A stretch of DNA of 64,000 bases, from assembly GCA_020639195.1 (NCBI GenBank), contig JACKHB010000003.1, forward strand, positions 496,001 to 560,000, written 5' to 3'. The translations under genes and the position numbers were made by a program. The stretch is from Phycisphaeraceae bacterium. Its GTDB lineage: Bacteria; Planctomycetota; Phycisphaerae; Phycisphaerales; UBA1924. Below are positions 43,838 through 51,554 of the stretch, piece by piece. Positions within the stretch are counted from its first letter, which is position 1, and each line of letters begins with the position of its first letter. The notes below the pieces were generated by a model. The model searched no databases, had not been told where the DNA came from, and saw only the letters and a list, made by a program, of their open reading frames with translations.

Positions 43838-44758
43838 ATGGCCACCGTCGCCAATCCACAGCCGGAGCGCGAAGCTGCGGCACGTGCGCGGGCCGACGTC
43901 CGGGCAGAAGCCGCGCAGCGCGCCCGCATTGCCATCATCGTGCACCGAGGCGCGACGCTCGAGGACATCTACTTTCTCACGCCCATCGCCGAGGTCTGGC
44001 GCGAGATGGGCCATCAGGTCTCGGTCGTCTCGGGCCCGGGCGCCGACATCGACGCCGATGTCTCCATCCTGCACGTTGATCTCACGATCGTGCCCGATGA
44101 TCACGCGGCGTTTGCGCGCCGCTTTCCCATCGCGATCAACGGCAAGACGGCCGACATCTCGAAGCGGCGCATCAGCCGGCAGATCGTGCGGCGGGGCGAT
44201 GGCTACGACGGGCCTGTGATCGTCAAGACCGACCGCAACTGCGGAGGGGTGAAGGAGGCGTCGCTCGCCGCGGGATCTTCCCTTTCGGCCCGGTGCGCGC
44301 TCGGCCTCCGCCGACGCCTTCCGTGGCCGTACCGGCCGGATCTGCCGACCGCGCAGTACCGCATTTTCGAGGCTGCGTGCCGGGTGCCGCGGGCGGCCTG
44401 GCGCAATCCGGCGTTCATTGTCGAACGGTTCCTGACGGAGCGTCAGGGCGAGTTCACCTGCCTGCGCACGTGGGTGTTTCTGGGTGATCGAGAGACGCAC
44501 TCGTTGTCGCTCTCGCGCGAGCCGATCGTCAAGGCGGACAACGTCTTGGAGCGGATCGTGCTGGGCGAGGTGCCCGACGGGTTGCGCGATATGCGACGCG
44601 AGCTTGGGTTCGACTTCGGCAAGTTCGACTACGCGATCGTCGATGGCCGCGTCGTGCTGTACGACGCGAACCGGACTCCGACGCTCGGGCGTTTCTCGCC
44701 GGAGGAGTTCATGCCCCGAATCAAGCACCTGGCTGAGGGCCTCGGGGCGTTTCTGTGA
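43838..44758 (+). CDS. ATP-grasp-like protein, unknown substrate
   Basis: A 306-aa protein. The N-terminal part resembles a PreATP-grasp Rossmann-like domain (IAIIVHRGATLEDIYFL, GHQVSVVSGPGADIDADVSILHVDLTIV). The central VIVKTDRNCGGVKEA has the lysine/glycine pattern of an ATP-grasp loop, and the end has DYAIVDGRVVLYDANRTPTL, like the metal-binding Asn-Thr-Pro end of RimK/D-Ala ligases. These enzymes join acids to amines using ATP. It ends GTGA: its stop overlaps the GTG start of the methyltransferase gene by four bases. Confidence 0.65.
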   Translation: MATVANPQPEREAAARARADVRAEAAQRARIAIIVHRGATLEDIYFLTPIAEVWREMGHQVSVVSGPGADIDADVSILHVDLTIVPDDHAAFARRFPIAINGKTADISKRRISRQIVRRGDGYDGPVIVKTDRNCGGVKEASLAAGSSLSARCALGLRRRLPWPYRPDLPTAQYRIFEAACRVPRAAWRNPAFIVERFLTERQGEFTCLRTWVFLGDRETHSLSLSREPIVKADNVLERIVLGEVPDGLRDMRRELGFDFGKFDYAIVDGRVVLYDANRTPTLGRFSPEEFMPRIKHLAEGLGAFL

Positions 44759-45609
44759 GCCGGGCTCGGACGAACCCACCCGCGGACGGCCCGGCGGCCG
44801 GGCCGTCGGCCCACTGGTCGCGGATCTCGCAGCGGTGGGACCAGGTTGGTCCGCCACTACGACCAGCATCGCAGGATCTCCTCGCATACGAGCGGGCGCT
44901 GCGCCGCGCGCCGGAACGGACCGGCGGAACGCGGGGGCTGGTGCTCGGGGTGACGGCAGAACTCATGGGATTGCCGTGGGGGGATGGCGCGGCTCTCATC
45001 GCCGTCGATCGCTCGCAGGGGATGATCGAAGCACTCTGGCCGGGCGCGCACGCGGTCCGGGCCGAGTGGACGCGGCTGCCGATCGAGGACGGATCGATCG
45101 AGATCGTGCTGTGCGACGGCGGGCTGCACCTGCTGGACTTCCCTGGCGGACAGGCGCGGATGCTGGCCGAGGTGGCGCGCGTACTGGTGTCGGGCGGCGT
45201 CGCGGCGATGCGGCTGTTCGTTCCGCGGCGGGACCGGGAGCGGGTGAGCGCCGTGCTCAACGACTTGCTGGGCGGGCGGATCTCGGACCTCAACGTGCTG
45301 AAGGTGCGTCTGGCGATGGCGATGCAGCGGGATGGAGAAACGGGGGTGCGGCTGGGAGACGTGTGGGACCGCCTGCAAGATGCCGCGCCGGATCTCGATG
45401 CGTTGGCTTCGGGGCTCGGATGGACGGGCGGGCACGTGCACGCAATCGATACGTATCGCGGATGCGAGGATCGGTACCACTTCATCGGGATCGAGGAACT
45501 GGACTCGCTGTTGCGTGATCGCCGAATTCCGCTCTCGGTCGAGTCGGTGGAGAGTCCGACGTATCCGCTGGGAGAGCGGTTCCCGACGATCACGCTGCGA
45601 CGGGTGTGA
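44755..45609 (+). CDS. SAM-dependent methyltransferase (class I-like)
   Basis: A 284-aa protein starting at GTG, overlapping the ATP-grasp stop by four bases (translational coupling). The Rossmann-like core has a modified SAM motif I (TRGLVLGVTAELMGL), the acidic end of beta-2 (ALIAVDRSQGMIEAL), LPIEDGSIEIVLCDGGLHLLDF and RVLVSGGVAAMRLFVPRRD, matching methyltransferase type 11 features with a degenerate glycine loop. The acceptor is unknown, but it is probably made or used by the ATP-grasp enzyme. Confidence 0.75.
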   Translation: MSRARTNPPADGPAAGPSAHWSRISQRWDQVGPPLRPASQDLLAYERALRRAPERTGGTRGLVLGVTAELMGLPWGDGAALIAVDRSQGMIEALWPGAHAVRAEWTRLPIEDGSIEIVLCDGGLHLLDFPGGQARMLAEVARVLVSGGVAAMRLFVPRRDRERVSAVLNDLLGGRISDLNVLKVRLAMAMQRDGETGVRLGDVWDRLQDAAPDLDALASGLGWTGGHVHAIDTYRGCEDRYHFIGIEELDSLLRDRRIPLSVESVESPTYPLGERFPTITLRRV

Positions 45610-45669
45610 TCGCCGGGTTCGTTTCCTTGGTGCGGGCACGCGGGGCGCGGTCCCGGTACCCTCCGGCGG

Positions 45670-46374
45670 ATGCGCGACCGAATGCCGCGGGCACTGATTC
45701 TGTCGGGCGGCTGGGAGGGACATACTCCCGAAGCCGTCGCCACGTTCGCGAGAGAGCGGCTGCTGCCGGGGTTTGAGGTCGAGCGGTCGTGGACGCTTGA
45801 ATCTCTGCGGCGCGAGGCGCTGTCGGCGTTCGATGTGCTGCTGCCAATCTGGACGTTCGATGAGATCACTCGGGCGCAGGAGCGGGCGCTCCTGGAGGCG
45901 GTGGAGGACGGGCTGGGGGTGCTGGCGTGGCACGGCGCGACGAGCGCGTTCCTGCACAGCCGCGCGCACAAGCACATGCTCGGTGGCCAGTTCGTGGCGC
46001 ACCCGGGGGGAGACGCGACGCGGTACACGGTTCGGTTCCGGCCGGATCATCCCCTGACGCGCGGGCTGGGCGAGACGGAGTTCGTCAGCGAGCAGTACAG
46101 CCTGCTGGTGGATCCGGCGGTGGAGGTGCTGGCCACGACGGTGATGGAGGGGGCGGAGAAGCCATGGCTGCGCGGCGTGACCATGCCGCAGGCCTGGACG
46201 AGGATGTGGGGCGAGGGGCGCGTGTTCTACTGCGCGATCGGGCACACCGTGGCGGATCTCGGGCAGCCGTCGATCGTGACGCTGCTGCAACGCGCAGCGC
46301 GCTGGGCGGCGCGGGTGGACGATGTGCCGGAGGTGGTGGTCACGGGCGCGCAGGAACGCACTCGATCACGCTGA
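45670..46374 (+). CDS. ThuA-like domain protein
   Basis: A 234-aa class I glutamine amidotransferase-like fold of the ThuA family: ALILSGGWEGHTPEAVATF, LLPIWTFDEITRAQERALLEAVEDG, GVLAWHGATSAFLHSRAHKHMLGGQFVAHPGG and GEGRVFYCAIGHTVADLGQP. ThuA proteins occur in sugar-utilisation contexts, but their reaction is poorly known. Its last 35 bases overlap the end of the convergent O-methyltransferase gene. Confidence 0.85.
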   Translation: MRDRMPRALILSGGWEGHTPEAVATFARERLLPGFEVERSWTLESLRREALSAFDVLLPIWTFDEITRAQERALLEAVEDGLGVLAWHGATSAFLHSRAHKHMLGGQFVAHPGGDATRYTVRFRPDHPLTRGLGETEFVSEQYSLLVDPAVEVLATTVMEGAEKPWLRGVTMPQAWTRMWGEGRVFYCAIGHTVADLGQPSIVTLLQRAARWAARVDDVPEVVVTGAQERTRSR

Positions 46375-47383
46375 ACGTGATGCCGGCGGGGATAAGGCGG
46401 AGCGCCGCGAGGCCGGCGCGGTCGAGCAGTGCTCTGAACTGGGCCTGGGTGCGCTCGCCCGCGCCGTGCGCGATCAGCATGGTGAGGTCGCTGCGGGCGA
46501 GGGACCGATGGATCGGGTCGTCGCGGAACACGTCGGGCAGGACTTGCTCGACGATGAGCAGGCGCGAGACGGGCGTCATCGCCTCGCGGCAGGTGCGCAG
46601 GATCGAGACGCACCGGTCGTCGTTCCAATCGTGCAGCACGCTCTTGATGACATACGCGTCGGCGGCGGGGGGGACGGCCTCGAAGAAATCTCCGGCTACC
46701 ACGTCGCATCGATGGGCGATGGATTCGCGCAGCATGAGGTCGCGAGCGCCCTGCAGGGCGTGGGGCAAGTCGAAGAGAACGCCTCGGGCGGAGGGGGCGG
46801 CGTGGAGGATGGCCGCGAGGAGTTGGCCGTGGCCTCCACCGACGTCCACGATGGTGCGGAAGGGACGGAAGTCGAAGGCGGCGGTGACGGTGGCGACGGT
46901 GAGTTGCGTAAGTTGGGCGAGGGCACGGTTGAAGGTGGCCGCGGCCGCGGGGTCGCGCTCGAGGTGCGCGAAGCCCTGGGTGCCGGTGAGCCTGGCGCGT
47001 GCGCTCTGGCCTGAGCGAACGCTCTCGTCGAGTTCTCCCCAGAGGGTCCAGAGGTGCTCGCTCCACCAGAGCACCCAGGCGCGAAGCGACTGGGGATGGT
47101 CGTCGCGAAGCAATTGGCCGAGGTCGGTGAGGTGGAATGCTCCGTCGGGCTCTTCACGGCAGGCGCCGATGGCGCAGAGCGCCCTGAGGAGGCGGTGGAC
47201 GGATGGCTCGTAGGCGTCGCTGGCGCGCGCGATGGCCTCGGGGGCGTGGGCGCCGGCGTGGAGGTGATCGGGAATTCGCAGTGCGCAGGCCGCATGGAGA
47301 GCCTGGGTCATCCAACTGCCGTGGAGGATGTCGAGGAGTTGGCGCGAGAGAGCGGGTTCGGAGTTGGACTGTTGATAGTTCAC
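46340..47383 (-). CDS. Class I O-methyltransferase (plant COMT/CrtF-like)
   Basis: A roughly 347-aa protein from GTG 47383 (NYQQSNSEPALSRQLLDI). The N-terminal dimerisation domain (SWMTQALHAACALRIPDHL, winged-helix SVHRLLRALCAIGACRE) and catalytic domain (VDVGGGHGQLLAAIL as SAM motif I, DLPHAL, GDFFEAVPPAADAYVIKSVLHDWNDD) match the hydroxyneurosporene/caffeate O-methyltransferase family, which methylates phenolic or carotenoid hydroxyls. The HDWND motif carries the general base region. The start is uncertain; a start at 47500 gives an unrelated extension. The substrate is unknown. Confidence 0.82.
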   Translation of the reverse strand: MNYQQSNSEPALSRQLLDILHGSWMTQALHAACALRIPDHLHAGAHAPEAIARASDAYEPSVHRLLRALCAIGACREEPDGAFHLTDLGQLLRDDHPQSLRAWVLWWSEHLWTLWGELDESVRSGQSARARLTGTQGFAHLERDPAAAATFNRALAQLTQLTVATVTAAFDFRPFRTIVDVGGGHGQLLAAILHAAPSARGVLFDLPHALQGARDLMLRESIAHRCDVVAGDFFEAVPPAADAYVIKSVLHDWNDDRCVSILRTCREAMTPVSRLLIVEQVLPDVFRDDPIHRSLARSDLTMLIAHGAGERTQAQFRALLDRAGLAALRLIPAGITFSVIECVPARP

Positions 47384-47496
47384 GTGGGCTCGGGGCGCGT
47401 GCGGGAGCCACCAATTCAGTGGATCGCACCGATGATTGCATCGTTGAAGCGGGCGGTCACGCGGATTCCCGTCGCACACGAGCACTCGTTGATGGG

Positions 47497-48165
47497 TCAA
47501 CTCGAATCGAATCGGGGAGTTCGCGGGCGAGCACGCGTCGAGCCCGCGGCAGAGAGAAGTGACGCGGTGGGTGAGGCTCGGACAGGGAGTGGAACGGGCG
47601 GCGTCGCTTGTGCTGCGGATCCAGTGGTGGGCGCATCAGCTCGAGGCACTGATTCGGGCTGGGCCGGCTTGGGGCGCCCGGGCGCGCCGGGCGAAAGCCG
47701 ATCGACGTGAGGCATTGTGGCCGAGATGCCGTATCCGGGACTCAGGAATCTCGGGTGGGGTATCCCGTTCGAGGACTCTTCGAGGGGACACGAAGGGAGC
47801 GCGGCCGGGGCGTCGGTTGTCGACGATTGGCGTGCGAGCGCGGCACGGCGAGGAGATGAGCGTGTGGCGCTGAGCAGGGTGGTCGCGGCTCGGCGAGCTT
47901 CCACCGGATTGGTCGGCGCTCGCAGAAGTTGGGCGAGCGAGGCGATTGCTGCGTTGGTGTGGGGCGACCCGAGCAGTCGGGCTCGGCGGCTCTGGAGGGA
48001 CTCCGCGGCGTCGAGAAGTGCGCCGACGGCGGGATCGAGCAAACGGTGGATGAGGGCGGAGATGGAGAGTCCGAGGGTTCGCGCGAGGGCGGGGAGTGTC
48101 GGGGCACTCGGCTCGAGGAATGCGTCAAGGAGGGCGTGAGGAGAGGGTGGGTAGGCGACGGGCAT
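47497..48165 (-). CDS. Putative helix-turn-helix-like protein with disordered C-terminal half
   Basis: A 222-aa protein from ATG 48165. Residues 10-95 are helical, with TLPALARTLGLSISALIHRL spaced like a helix-turn-helix, then LLDAAESLQSRRARLLG and a further helix pair. Residues 100-222 are low-complexity (Ser, Pro, Ala, Arg). I recognise no named family; a DNA-binding role is inferred. An in-frame TTG at 48201 is possible, but it lies within the proposed -35. The gene is divergent from mdh across a repeat-containing AT-rich region. Confidence 0.55.
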   Translation of the reverse strand: MPVAYPPSPHALLDAFLEPSAPTLPALARTLGLSISALIHRLLDPAVGALLDAAESLQSRRARLLGSPHTNAAIASLAQLLRAPTNPVEARRAATTLLSATRSSPRRAALARQSSTTDAPAALPSCPLEESSNGIPHPRFLSPGYGISATMPHVDRLSPGAPGRPKPAQPESVPRADAPTTGSAAQATPPVPLPVRASPTASLLSAAGSTRARPRTPRFDSS

Positions 48166-48173
48166 GGTGGTGA

Positions 48174-48201
48174 AGGATAGGCATCGAGCGATGATCGTCA
48201 A
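48174..48201 (-). promoter_or_regulatory. Candidate promoter giving a near-leaderless transcript
   Basis: On the minus strand: TTGACG (48196-48201), a 16-base spacer, TATCCT (48174-48179), then eight bases to the ATG at 48165. The expected transcription start is within two or three bases of the ATG, so the message would be leaderless or nearly so. Confidence 0.45.
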
Positions 48202-48209
48202 GTAAATGA

Positions 48210-48240
48210 TTGGTAATTAATTGGATTTATTTTGGTAATT
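48210..48240. repeat. Direct repeat TTGGTAATT in AT-rich divergent promoter region
   Basis: TTGGTAATT occurs at 48210-48218 and again at 48232-48240, 22 bases (about two helical turns) apart. The repeats lie just upstream of the -35 of the minus-strand gene and 120-150 bases before mdh. The layout suits an operator or an UP-element. Confidence 0.45.
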
Positions 48241-48361
48241 CGGAACGCCGATGCCCGCCTCGTACGCTGGCATGGCGAGGGGCACCGGAGGGGAAGAAGA
48301 GGGCGTGGGCGGGCGGCGGTGAGGGTGGCCCTACCATGCCGCCCACCATCGGAGGCAAGCC

Positions 48362-49312
48362 ATGCGTCGCGCGAAGATCAGCGTCATTGGGGCCGGGAAC
48401 GTCGGAGCCACCTGCGCCCATTGGGCCGCGGCGAAGGAACTGGGGGACATCGTCCTGCTGGACATCCCCGATCGGGTCGGCGTGGCCAAGGGCAAGGCGC
48501 TGGACCTGGCCTGTTGCGGGCCGATTGAGCGGTTCGATTCGAGCGTGATCGGGACGAGCGATTACGCGGACATCGCGGGGTCGGACGTGGTGGTGATCAC
48601 GGCGGGGCTGCCGCGCAAGCCGGGGATGAGCCGCGACGATCTGATCGAGACGAACGTGAAGATCGTCAAGAGCGTGAGCGAGCAGGTCCGGGAGCACGCC
48701 CCCGAATCGATCGTGATCATCGTGAGCAACCCGCTGGACGCGATGGTGTACACCGCGTGGAAGGCGACGGGGTTTCCGACGCATCGGATCATGGGCCAGG
48801 CCGGGGCGCTCGATGTGGCGCGGTTCCGGGCATTTCTGGCGATGGAGATCGGGTGTTCGGTCGAGGACATCTCGGCGTTGCTCCTGGGGGGGCACGGGGA
48901 CGACATGGTGCCGCTGCCGCGGCTGACCAGTGTGCACGGTGTGCCGGTGACGGCGCTTCTGAGCGCGGAGAAGATCTCGGCGTGCGTGGAGCGTGCGAAG
49001 GCGGGCGGCGGGGAGGTCGTGAAGCTGATGGGGACCAGCGCGTACTACGCGCCGGCGAGCGGCACGATCCAGATGGTCGAGGCCATCGTCAAGGACAAGA
49101 AGCGGATCATTCCGAGCGCGGCGTACTGCGATCGCGAATTCGGCGTGGGGGGGTTCTTCGTGGGGGTGCCGGCGCTGCTGGGCTCAAAGGGCGTTGAGAA
49201 GATCATTCAGTTCGAGATGGATGCCGATGAGACGAGGCTGTTCAAGGAATCGGTCAGCCACGTGGTGGACCTTGTGAACGTGGTCAAGAAGATGTTCCCG
49301 GACCTGGCCTAG
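48362..49312 (+). CDS. mdh: Malate dehydrogenase (LDH-like, tetrameric type)
   Basis: A 316-aa NAD-dependent enzyme that interconverts malate and oxaloacetate in the TCA cycle. It has a Rossmann GAGNVGATCA, LLDI after beta-2 (the Asp selects NAD), and ITAGLPRKPGMSRDDL, with Arg85 where lactate dehydrogenases have Gln, favouring malate. The catalytic His is H178 in LLLGGHGDDMVPL, with the paired Asp in GALDVARFR. The motif set matches the Bacillus/Chlorobium-type Mdh. GGAGG lies five bases before the ATG. Confidence 0.95.
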   Translation: MRRAKISVIGAGNVGATCAHWAAAKELGDIVLLDIPDRVGVAKGKALDLACCGPIERFDSSVIGTSDYADIAGSDVVVITAGLPRKPGMSRDDLIETNVKIVKSVSEQVREHAPESIVIIVSNPLDAMVYTAWKATGFPTHRIMGQAGALDVARFRAFLAMEIGCSVEDISALLLGGHGDDMVPLPRLTSVHGVPVTALLSAEKISACVERAKAGGGEVVKLMGTSAYYAPASGTIQMVEAIVKDKKRIIPSAAYCDREFGVGGFFVGVPALLGSKGVEKIIQFEMDADETRLFKESVSHVVDLVNVVKKMFPDLA

Positions 49313-49344
49313 CGGGCCCCGGGGCCGAGCATGGAGTCGGGCAC

Positions 49345-50472
49345 ATGAAGCAAGAGATTCGGGCGTCGATCGCGGCGGCGGCGCTGGGCGTCGTGTGCGT
49401 GGCGGGGTCGGTCGGTGCGCAGCCGCAGGGTGATCCCGGCGGCTTGCCGCCGAGGGACCCGTTGGATCGCCCGGGCAGGATCGTGCTGCAGGAGATCGAC
49501 GACTGGTCGGGATTCGACACCCGCATCATCGGGGAGATGCTCGTGGGTTCGTGGCGGTCCACGGTGCCCGTGGCGGAAGGGGAGGACCCGGGATCCAGCG
49601 TGAGCGTGCTGCTGCACATCGCGAAGGTTGCAGTGGAAGGGCTGGACGACGTGATGTACGTCGAACTCGCGCGAGACGACGACCCCGCGAGGCCTTATCG
49701 GCAGTTCTTTCTGCAGATCCTTCGTGTGGGGGAAGGAGTGCGGCTGAGGACGCTCGAGGCGCGGACGATGCTCGACGGGCTGAGGGCGTACGCGGGCTTC
49801 TGGGCGATTCCAGAGCTGTTCCCCCCTCTGAGCCGCGAGCGGATAGTGCCGACGATGGACATCGATCTTCGGGCCGCGCCGGGCGGTGGATTCACGGGTG
49901 GTTCCGGGAGGTGCCCGACGAATCTGTTCGGCGCGATCGAGATGGAGACGGAGATTTGGATCGGCGCGGACGGGCTGGCCTTCGCGGATCGCGGGTACGA
50001 CTCGGCCGGAACGATGGTGTGGGGGGCCACGGCGACCGATCCGGTGCGATTTGCCCGATTCGCGTTCCCGCTGAACGTGGTGAGGAGTCGAACGGGACTG
50101 GTGATGCTGGAGTATCCGAGCCCGGTGACGCGGATGCCCAAAGAGGGTGAACTCGTGCGCTGGGCGTACTCGGGCTGGACGTGGATCGATGGCCGGCTGT
50201 TCGATACGACCGATGACAGCGAGATGCTCCCGGAGTACGAGTTCCCTCCGGCAGGGGGGATGCTCAACTTTGCGTGGGAAGAGGCCATTCGAGAGAGTGG
50301 TCAGGGCACGCTCAAACGGATCGTCTGCCCACCCGAGAGGTGGTATGTGGCGGGGTCCCCGGCGGACGGTGTGCCGCCGCGATCCGTCGTGGTGTTCTTG
50401 TTGGAGTGCGTGAACATCTCGGATGCTCCGCCTGGGGCGTCCCGTCCCGAGGGGCCGGCTGGGGAGGGGTGA
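49345..50472 (+). CDS. Secreted CpcT/CpeT-like protein
   Basis: A 375-aa protein with a signal peptide (MKQEIRASIAAAALGVVCVAGSVGA). Residues about 60-140 (IIGEMLVGSWRSTVP ... DVMYVELARDDDPARPYRQF) resemble the CpcT/CpeT fold, a lipocalin-like barrel of cyanobacterial phycobilin lyases. The D-x-x-YxE...PYRQ signature is the main clue, so the assignment is tentative, and a phycobilin role is unlikely in this genome. The C-terminal half is unassigned. It follows mdh by 32 bases. Confidence 0.55.
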   Translation: MKQEIRASIAAAALGVVCVAGSVGAQPQGDPGGLPPRDPLDRPGRIVLQEIDDWSGFDTRIIGEMLVGSWRSTVPVAEGEDPGSSVSVLLHIAKVAVEGLDDVMYVELARDDDPARPYRQFFLQILRVGEGVRLRTLEARTMLDGLRAYAGFWAIPELFPPLSRERIVPTMDIDLRAAPGGGFTGGSGRCPTNLFGAIEMETEIWIGADGLAFADRGYDSAGTMVWGATATDPVRFARFAFPLNVVRSRTGLVMLEYPSPVTRMPKEGELVRWAYSGWTWIDGRLFDTTDDSEMLPEYEFPPAGGMLNFAWEEAIRESGQGTLKRIVCPPERWYVAGSPADGVPPRSVVVFLLECVNISDAPPGASRPEGPAGEG

Positions 50473-50509
50473 TCGGAGCTGAGAGCGTCGCGGCCTAGAG
50501 TCGTCGCGC

Positions 50510-51448
50510 ATGGCGCGTCGCGACTACTACGAGGTGCTCGGCGTCGCGCGCGACGCCACCGATGATCAGATCCGTCGGGCGTATCGCGATCTGGCGCGCC
50601 GGCTTCACCCGGACGTGAACAAGGCGCCCGACGCGCAGGCGAAGTTCACCGAGATTCAAGAGGCGTACGACGTCCTGTCGGACGAGAAGAAGCGCCGGCT
50701 GTACGACCAGACGGGGCGGGTCGGCGCGCAGCCGCACGTGTCGTGGTCGAACGTCGCGGGCGAGCACGGCGACGCCGATTTCGACCTCGAGGACCTTGGC
50801 TCGGTGTTCGATGCGTTCTTCGCCGGGAGATCCGGCCGACCGGGGCCTCGGTCCGCGTCGCCGTTCGGGCACAGGGCGTCGGCGAAGCGCCGGCCGGCCC
50901 GGGTGCTGGAGCATGAGGTGCTCGTGCCGTTCATCCGGGCGGCGATGGGGGGCACGCATCGCGTGAGTCTGGATGTCGGAGGGAAGAAGAAGTCGATCGA
51001 GGTGACCGTTCCGAGCGCGACGCGGGATGGCGCGCGGCTTCGGGTTCGGGGCGTGGGCCCGTCGGGCGAGGACCTGATCCTGACGGTGCGCGTCGGGGAG
51101 CATCCGGTGTTCCGTCGGTGCGCTTCAGGGGACCTGGATGTTGAGCTGGATCTGCCGGTGACGATCGCGGAGGCGACGGTCGGGGCGTCGATCAGGATTC
51201 CGACGCTTGAGGGCCTCGTCGACGTGCGTCTGCCGCCGGGGACGGCGAGCGGGAAGCGGTTGCGGCTGCGCGGGCGGGGCCTGACGGATGCCAAGGGGCG
51301 CGAAGGGGACCTGTACGCCGTGGTGAGAATCGTTCCGCCGGCGGTGGATCGGCTGAGCGATGCGGAGCGTAGTATGTTGGAGCAGGTGTCCCACAACCAG
51401 GACCCCCCGCGCGAGGGGGAGATGTGGCGAGAGGGCTGGACACCGTAG
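50510..51448 (+). CDS. DnaJ-family co-chaperone (CbpA/type II-like)
   Basis: A 312-aa J-protein. The J-domain is at 4-68 (DYYEVLGVARDATDDQIRRAYRDLARRLHPDVNK, with the HPD tripeptide that stimulates Hsp70 ATPase). The zinc-finger (CxxCxGxG) of type I DnaJ is absent. After a Gly/Arg-rich linker, two beta-sandwich client-binding domains follow (VLVPFIRAAMGGTHRVSLDV; DLDVELDLPVTIAEATVGASIRIPTLEG). This is the CbpA-like layout. No dnaK or grpE is adjacent. Confidence 0.9.
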   Translation: MARRDYYEVLGVARDATDDQIRRAYRDLARRLHPDVNKAPDAQAKFTEIQEAYDVLSDEKKRRLYDQTGRVGAQPHVSWSNVAGEHGDADFDLEDLGSVFDAFFAGRSGRPGPRSASPFGHRASAKRRPARVLEHEVLVPFIRAAMGGTHRVSLDVGGKKKSIEVTVPSATRDGARLRVRGVGPSGEDLILTVRVGEHPVFRRCASGDLDVELDLPVTIAEATVGASIRIPTLEGLVDVRLPPGTASGKRLRLRGRGLTDAKGREGDLYAVVRIVPPAVDRLSDAERSMLEQVSHNQDPPREGEMWREGWTP

Positions 51449-51554
51449 AGCCCCGCCGGCACAACTTGACAGATCGTCGGCGAGCCAGCAGAGTGTGCTT
51501 TGACGCACGAACGGCCGGATCGCCGATCCAAAGGGGCGCACGGAGGTCCCACGC

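Noticed and set aside
51466..51471. TTGACA as a promoter for the sugar transferase
   Set aside because: No acceptable -10 lies 15-19 bases downstream.
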